In this document: piece after piece, positions 32,718 to 64,000 of the stretch | Layout of the letters: every line of letters begins with the position of its first letter | Position numbering within the stretch: position 1 is the first letter of the stretch | Assembly (NCBI GenBank): GCA_009760855.2 | Contig: WPIO01000079.1 | Coordinates: 387,001-451,000 of the forward strand | Length of the DNA: 64,000 nt | Origin: Cristatella mucedo | Lineage: Eukaryota > Bryozoa > Phylactolaemata > Cristatellidae | Direction: 5' to 3' | The notes under the pieces: generated by a model | Seen by the model: only the letters and a program-made list of their open reading frames with translations | Told to the model about the DNA's origin: nothing | Databases searched by the model: none | Position numbers and translations under genes: made by a program

Positions 32718-32930
32718 GCTTCTATTGCTGCAAGTTTGAAAGCGCCTAGCTAGAGCTCTATTTCTCTAGGGCGCTACGATGGTTAAGGCGCTCGCCCCGA
32801 CAGCGGTCATGGTGAACGTATTCGATGACCGTGGTCGCGGGCTCGAGCCCCGTACGTATGCGAAGCGCCTGAAGCGAGATTAAGTTCTCCAAGGGCGTTA
32901 TACAAACGAATTATTATTATTATTATAGTT
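32718..32930 (+). mobile_element. SINE/LINE tail followed by a type 1 SINE
   Basis: A hairpin tail (GAAAGCGCCTAGCTAGAG ... GGGCGCTACG, 32738-32775) is fused to a type 1 SINE with its A-box start missing (GATGGTTAAGGCGCTCGCCCC, B-box-like GGGCTCGAGCCCC). Its own tail and ATT repeats end at 32930. Confidence 0.7.
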
Positions 32931-33444
32931 GTATTACGGTATGGGCGCTCCTGATAGGCGCCGTCCACTGCTTCCAGCTCCATCCCTGCGTGTATCCAGT
33001 GTAGCAACTACGAATCGTTAGCTAACGGCTCGAGGCGCAAGCTCCACCAGTATTTTTCACCAGTTTGCAGCAACTAGAGCCAGCTACGTGCACTGTATTT
33101 GTGGCCTAATACTTTAGTTCGGCAGCCGCCACATCGTGTCGCTTTCACAACCCTGTTCCCTGTATGTCTATGTATGCCATTGCTCCATCCCCCATTACCA
33201 CGCCCACAAACTTGCAGTCGTAGATTTTGCAGCACGCTTTATACTCTCAGAGAATAAGGACAGAAATTAAGAGTGCTCCGTCAGCTGTCAAGTGGTAGCG
33301 CTTGCCGCGCAGCCGTGCACAGCCTCTTCCGCCAGCAGAAAATTCGGCAGCCATTGTGCTCTCGTACCCGGTCGCGGTGGTGCCCTACGTGCCTAGCGAT
33401 CCTGCTGGAGCTGCTGCCGCCGCCGCTCTCTCTCGCAGGCCAGG
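32931..33444 (+). promoter_or_regulatory. Presumed promoter and 5' UTR region of the dynein gene
   Basis: Non-repetitive sequence between the last SINE and the dynein start codon; GC and CpG content rises toward 33,300-33,444. No TATA box is evident. The transcription start cannot be placed by eye. Confidence 0.35.

Positions 33445-64000
<30,556 letters not shown>

Overview
This is nuclear DNA of a bilaterian animal, probably a lophotrochozoan/spiralian. Genes are split by many GT-AG introns full of microsatellites, minisatellites and fossil non-LTR retrotransposons. A degraded Hox-type homeobox at 26.7-27.1 kb is followed by a flanking peptide resembling the spiralian Lox5 signature. That peptide is the only real clue to the lineage, and the species cannot be named.

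Layout. (1) About 0.6-20 kb, minus strand: a previously unannotated multi-exon gene for a cyclic nucleotide-binding-domain protein resembling the CNBD2 family. I reconstructed it from splice sites, reading phase and motifs. The 3' half (stop codon at 579) is solid; the 5' half is partial. Its introns hold LINE fragments, tRNA-derived SINEs, (TA)n/(GT)n arrays, a 19-bp minisatellite and an unidentified AT-rich block. (2) About 20-33 kb: intergenic DNA with a very GC/CpG-rich block (24.6-27.1 kb), a broken homeobox, a LINE interrupted by a 12-bp minisatellite with a HindIII site in every unit, a 122-bp tandem repeat, and several SINE/LINE pieces. (3) 33,445-64,000, plus strand: the first 39 exons (2,586 codons, the 39th cut by the window edge) of the cytoplasmic dynein 1 heavy chain. 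They cover the tail, linker, AAA1 and AAA2; AAA3-6, stalk and C-terminus lie beyond the window. All reading phases agree from exon to exon.

Two LINE families of the CR1/L2 type dominate the repeats. Family A ends in an ATT-repeat tail preceded by a hairpin-forming 3' end that the tRNA-derived SINEs share, so A probably mobilised the SINEs. Family B ends in ACAT-like repeats and often abuts microsatellites. Both sit in dynein introns 5, 20 and 37 and in the introns of the minus-strand gene. No rRNA gene, genuine tRNA gene, CRISPR array or prokaryotic feature was seen.
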